In this document: positions 14,629-16,627 of the stretch, piece by piece
Layout: every line of letters starts with the position of its first letter
How positions within the stretch are numbered: position 1 is the stretch's first letter
Assembly: GCA_033578915.1 (NCBI GenBank)
Contig: JAVQWQ010000042.1
Span: 1-16,627, forward strand
Origin: UBA7692 sp033578915
GTDB lineage: Bacteria; Bacteroidota; Bacteroidia; Chitinophagales; LD1
Length of the DNA: 16,627 nucleotides
Direction: 5' to 3'
Notes under the pieces: generated by a model
Databases searched by the model: none
Told to the model about the DNA's origin: nothing
The model's input: the letters and a program-made list of their open reading frames with translations, nothing else
Program-made: the position numbers and the translations under genes

Positions 14629-15954
14629 CTAAAAGAAGTTTCTGATAATGTCGTTGCCGAGCGCAAAAACCATCAGAGCCAAAAGCATTACCATTCCCAC
14701 GATTTGTGCCCTTTCCAGGAATTTATCGCTGGGCTTACGCCCCGTAACGATTTCTACAATGGTAAATAAAGCGTGCCCTCCATCTAGGGCAGGAATAGGC
14801 AGTACATTCAGTACGGCCAGCATAATGGATAGAAAGGCAGTCAGATTCCAGAAAGCAGTCCAATCCCATAGTTTGGGAAATAACTGCGTAATGGTAATAA
14901 AACTGCCCACTTGTTTATATCCTTTAACTTCAGGGTCAAATATCAGCCGGAATTGTTTAATATAACTAGATAGCATAGCCCCTGTTTTTTTTACACCTGC
15001 AGGTATGGCTTGAAGTAAAGTGTATTTTTTTACACTAAGTTTGAAATAGTGGTCGAGCGGCTTAGCCATGAATCCAATTGTTCCGGCTTCACTTACGGTT
15101 ACCTGAGTAAATATAGTGTCGTTGCCTCTCTTTAAGGTTAGGGGTACAGTTTGTTTTTTCATCCCGCGGAGCATAATGCGGAGTTCTTCAAAATAGCGCA
15201 CCGGTTGATGATTTATGGCGATAATAACATCGCCATCTTTAGCTCCGGCCTTTTGTATAGGTGAGCCGGGTTGAACCTTGCCAATTTCTGCAGGGAAGGC
15301 AATAGCTATAAACCCTTCACCTTTTTTTTCAACCAGCGATTTTGTAAATGACCTTGGAATAGGGATATCTAGTACTTGTCCATCGCGCTCTACTCTTATG
15401 CTTAGGGCATTTTCCAGAAGAAGAGTGCCGGTGATGGAATTAAAGTTTTCAAAGGTCTTGTCGCGGTCGTAACCTATAATTTTATCGCCGGTGCGCAACC
15501 CGATTTGTGCGGCTAAAGAGTCTGCAACTATGCCGTAACGCGCTTCTTGCACGGAAAGATATTGCTCTCCATGTACGTAAAGCAGCATGGCATAGATGGC
15601 AAAAGCTAGCAGTATATTTACTGTAACTCCCCCCAGCATGATAATAAGCCGCTGCCATGCCGGCTTACTGCGAAATTCCCAGGGTTGAGGCTCTCCTTTC
15701 ATCTGGTTTTTGTCGAGACTTTCGTCTATCATGCCGGCGATTTTTACATAACCGCCTAGGGGTAGCCATCCGATACCGTATTCGGTTTCTCCAATTCTTT
15801 TTTTGAAAAGAGAGAACCAGGGGTCGAAGAACAGATAAAATTTCTCCACCCGTGTTTTAAATAGCTTGGCGGGTATAAAGTGGCCTAATTCGTGCAGCAG
15901 CACCAGTATAGATAAACTAAGGATAAGCTGGGCTACTTGTACTAAGATTTCCAT
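14629..15954 (-). CDS. rseP: RseP family site-2 protease (zinc intramembrane metalloprotease)
   Basis: Intramembrane protease that cuts membrane-bound regulators, in E. coli the anti-sigma factor RseA. From the ATG at 15954 it is 441 residues. The zinc motif HELGH is at 21-25 (H21, E22, H25) in the first helix and the third ligand is D391 in NVLPIPALDGGHALF. GGYVKIAGM lies at 68-75, as in the family. Two PDZ-like domains, about 135-200 and 215-288 (KVQPGSPIQKAGAKDGDVI), lie between the catalytic membrane segments, and two more hydrophobic segments lie near 370-390 and 418-435. An in-frame extension to 16140 adds 62 residues unlike the family and reaches towards the poor-quality region, so I reject it. 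The gene stands 14 bases before der. No anti-sigma or sigma factor gene is near, so the substrate is unknown. Confidence 0.92.
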   Translation of the reverse strand: MEILVQVAQLILSLSILVLLHELGHFIPAKLFKTRVEKFYLFFDPWFSLFKKRIGETEYGIGWLPLGGYVKIAGMIDESLDKNQMKGEPQPWEFRSKPAWQRLIIMLGGVTVNILLAFAIYAMLLYVHGEQYLSVQEARYGIVADSLAAQIGLRTGDKIIGYDRDKTFENFNSITGTLLLENALSIRVERDGQVLDIPIPRSFTKSLVEKKGEGFIAIAFPAEIGKVQPGSPIQKAGAKDGDVIIAINHQPVRYFEELRIMLRGMKKQTVPLTLKRGNDTIFTQVTVSEAGTIGFMAKPLDHYFKLSVKKYTLLQAIPAGVKKTGAMLSSYIKQFRLIFDPEVKGYKQVGSFITITQLFPKLWDWTAFWNLTAFLSIMLAVLNVLPIPALDGGHALFTIVEIVTGRKPSDKFLERAQIVGMVMLLALMVFALGNDIIRNFF

Positions 15955-16079
15955 GAAATAAATTGTGTTAAACAAAGAGCTAAAGTAGAAGAATTGCTGA
16001 GGTTGTATGAGATGCTTTGTTCTTTTTAATAACGAAACGCTGCTTACAACATTATTAAAAAAAGCTGAAACTCTGATTC

Positions 16080-16345
16080 GGGTGAGGGATGCGGAAGGCA
16101 CAAACGCAGTGAAGTGGTGGCGGCGGTATCCGGCCCCCAAGCGTCAGCCTGTCCTGGGGCCGCCCCCCCCTTTTTGGGCCCCCCCCCGGGGGGGGGGGGC
16201 ACAAAAGGCCCCCCCCCAAAAAAATTATTGTGTGGGGATAAAAAANNNNNNNNNNCCACCCACCCCCCCCCACCGACGCCACCGCTTCGCCTGCCCCCCC
16301 CCTCACTGGTTGCCCCGCCCCAAGGGGGGCGGCCCCAACAAGGGC
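16080..16345. repeat. GC-rich low-complexity segment, possibly a collapsed or misassembled repeat
   Basis: Compared with the AT-rich surroundings this block is very GC-rich, with homopolymers of C8 (16163-16170), C9 (16179-16187), G12 (16188-16199), C9 (16209-16217), A7 (16218-16224) and C9 (16294-16302). Short hairpins are visible: CGGCCCC (16131-16137) with GGGGCCG (16156-16162), and CCGCCCC (16315-16321) with GGGGCGG (16326-16332). It may be a GC-rich interspersed repeat whose sequence has degraded at contig ends, or pure low-quality sequence. Confidence 0.5.
16246..16255. other. Assembly gap (10 N)
   Basis: Ten ambiguous bases lie between homopolymer-rich flanks. Ten Ns is a common placeholder, so the true gap size may differ, and linkage between rseP and purH rests on scaffolding only. 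Confidence 0.95.
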
Positions 16346-16367
16346 ACCCCAAGATAAATCTTTAGTG

Positions 16368-16398
16368 TTTCGCTATAATCAATACTTGTTTACATTTG
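16368..16398 (+). promoter_or_regulatory. Candidate promoter TTTC-N19-TACATTTG for purH
   Basis: TACATTTG (16391-16398) matches TAnnTTTG exactly. TTTC (16368-16371) matches three of four -33 bases at 19-base spacing. The ATG at 16427 lies 28 bases after the -7 box. Confidence 0.55.
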
Positions 16399-16426
16399 GC
16401 GGCTGTACATGTTTTATGTATAACAC

Positions 16427-16627
16427 ATGAAGAAGAAAATTCGTTCTGCCCTTATATCGGTTTACCACAAAGAAGGATTAGAGGAAATAGTGCAGGCGTT
16501 GATGAAGCATGAGGTGAAAATCTACAGCACAGGCGGGACGCAGTCATTCTTAGAAGCACGTGGAGCCAAAGTGATTCCGGTGGAGAATGTAACAGGATAT
16601 CCGTCTATTCTCGGGGGTCGGGTAAAA
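16427..16627 (+). CDS. purH: Bifunctional purine biosynthesis protein PurH, N-terminal fragment cut by the window end
   Basis: PurH carries out the last two steps of IMP synthesis: AICAR formyltransferase (C-terminal domain) and IMP cyclohydrolase (N-terminal domain). Only the first 67 codons are present, ending inside the frame at the window edge. They show the cyclohydrolase, MGS-like fold: IRSALISVYHKEGLEE at 5-20, IYSTGGT at 32-38, and VTGYPSILGGRVK at 55-67, which aligns with the usual VTG-F-P-E-x-L-x-GRVKTLHP. The start ATG at 16427 fits the family N-terminus; no Shine-Dalgarno sequence precedes it. The reading frame is clean despite the nearby gap. Confidence 0.92.
   Translation, partial: MKKKIRSALISVYHKEGLEEIVQALMKHEVKIYSTGGTQSFLEARGAKVIPVENVTGYPSILGGRVK

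Larger units (their letters stand above)
15955..16426. other. Non-coding stretch between rseP and purH, including a scaffold gap
   Basis: I see no real gene here. The first ~110 bases are normal AT-rich upstream sequence of rseP without a clear promoter. From about 16080 the composition turns GC-rich, and from 16163 it breaks into long C and G runs around 10 N bases. From about 16350 it returns to AT-rich sequence with the purH promoter. Open frames drawn across it run through the Ns and read as G/P-rich nonsense. Confidence 0.75.

Noticed and set aside
15955..16140. 62-residue N-terminal extension of RseP
   Set aside because: It does not resemble the family, MEILVQVAQL with HELGH at residue 21 is the normal start, and the extension reaches towards the unreliable GC-rich region.
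16007..16365. Several open frames on both strands across the N gap
   Set aside because: They run through ambiguous bases and translate homopolymers into G/P-rich nonsense; no family likeness.
1..16627. CRISPR arrays, tRNA, rRNA, insertion sequences, phage or defence genes
   Set aside because: I looked on both strands and found no direct-repeat array, cloverleaf, transposase motif or phage structural gene.

Overview
The window looks like a piece of a Bacteroidetes (Bacteroidota) chromosome, most likely from the Chitinophagales/Sphingobacteriales side, and probably from a draft or metagenome assembly. Four things in the sequence support this. There is a secreted protein with a type IX secretion C-terminal sorting domain. 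NuoG is short and lacks the large C-terminal domain of the E. coli protein. Promoters fit the Bacteroidetes pattern (TTTG, about 19-22 bases, TAnnTTTG). Start codons almost never have a Shine-Dalgarno sequence. A 10-base N gap at 16246-16255 inside G/C homopolymers marks an assembly join. The finer taxonomy is inference.

Layout from left to right. Positions 148-5186 (minus strand) hold one very large exported protein of unknown function, about 1,679 residues, split into two reading frames by an apparent one-base deletion near 2608-2621. A divergent promoter region follows. On the plus strand come a DUF420/CtaM-like membrane protein (5275-5817), a 1,116-residue T9SS-exported protein with a Calx-beta domain (5937-9287) closed by a good terminator, and then two complex I genes, nuoG (9562-10617) and nuoH (10674-11726). 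No other nuo gene adjoins them. nuoH runs tail to tail, with overlapping stop codons, into a minus-strand cvpA-pabA pair (ATGA overlap). Next, all on the minus strand, are a small lipoprotein with its own promoter and terminator, and a probable rseP-der operon (site-2 protease, then ribosome-assembly GTPase). After a GC-rich, unreliable stretch with the N gap, purH begins at 16427 on the plus strand and is cut by the window end.

Most of the content is conserved housekeeping: respiration (nuoG, nuoH, perhaps the DUF420 protein), folate or tryptophan synthesis (pabA), purine synthesis (purH), ribosome assembly (der) and envelope proteolysis (rseP), next to two large exported proteins. I see no CRISPR array, tRNA, rRNA, transposase, phage genes or defence system, and nothing I would defend as a new system. 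The points most worth a second look are the broken giant exported gene with a winged-helix-like insert and a repeated basic motif in its tail, two genes whose -7 promoter box lies four bases before the start codon (possible leaderless mRNAs), the isolated nuoGH pair, and the odd GC-rich segment around the gap.
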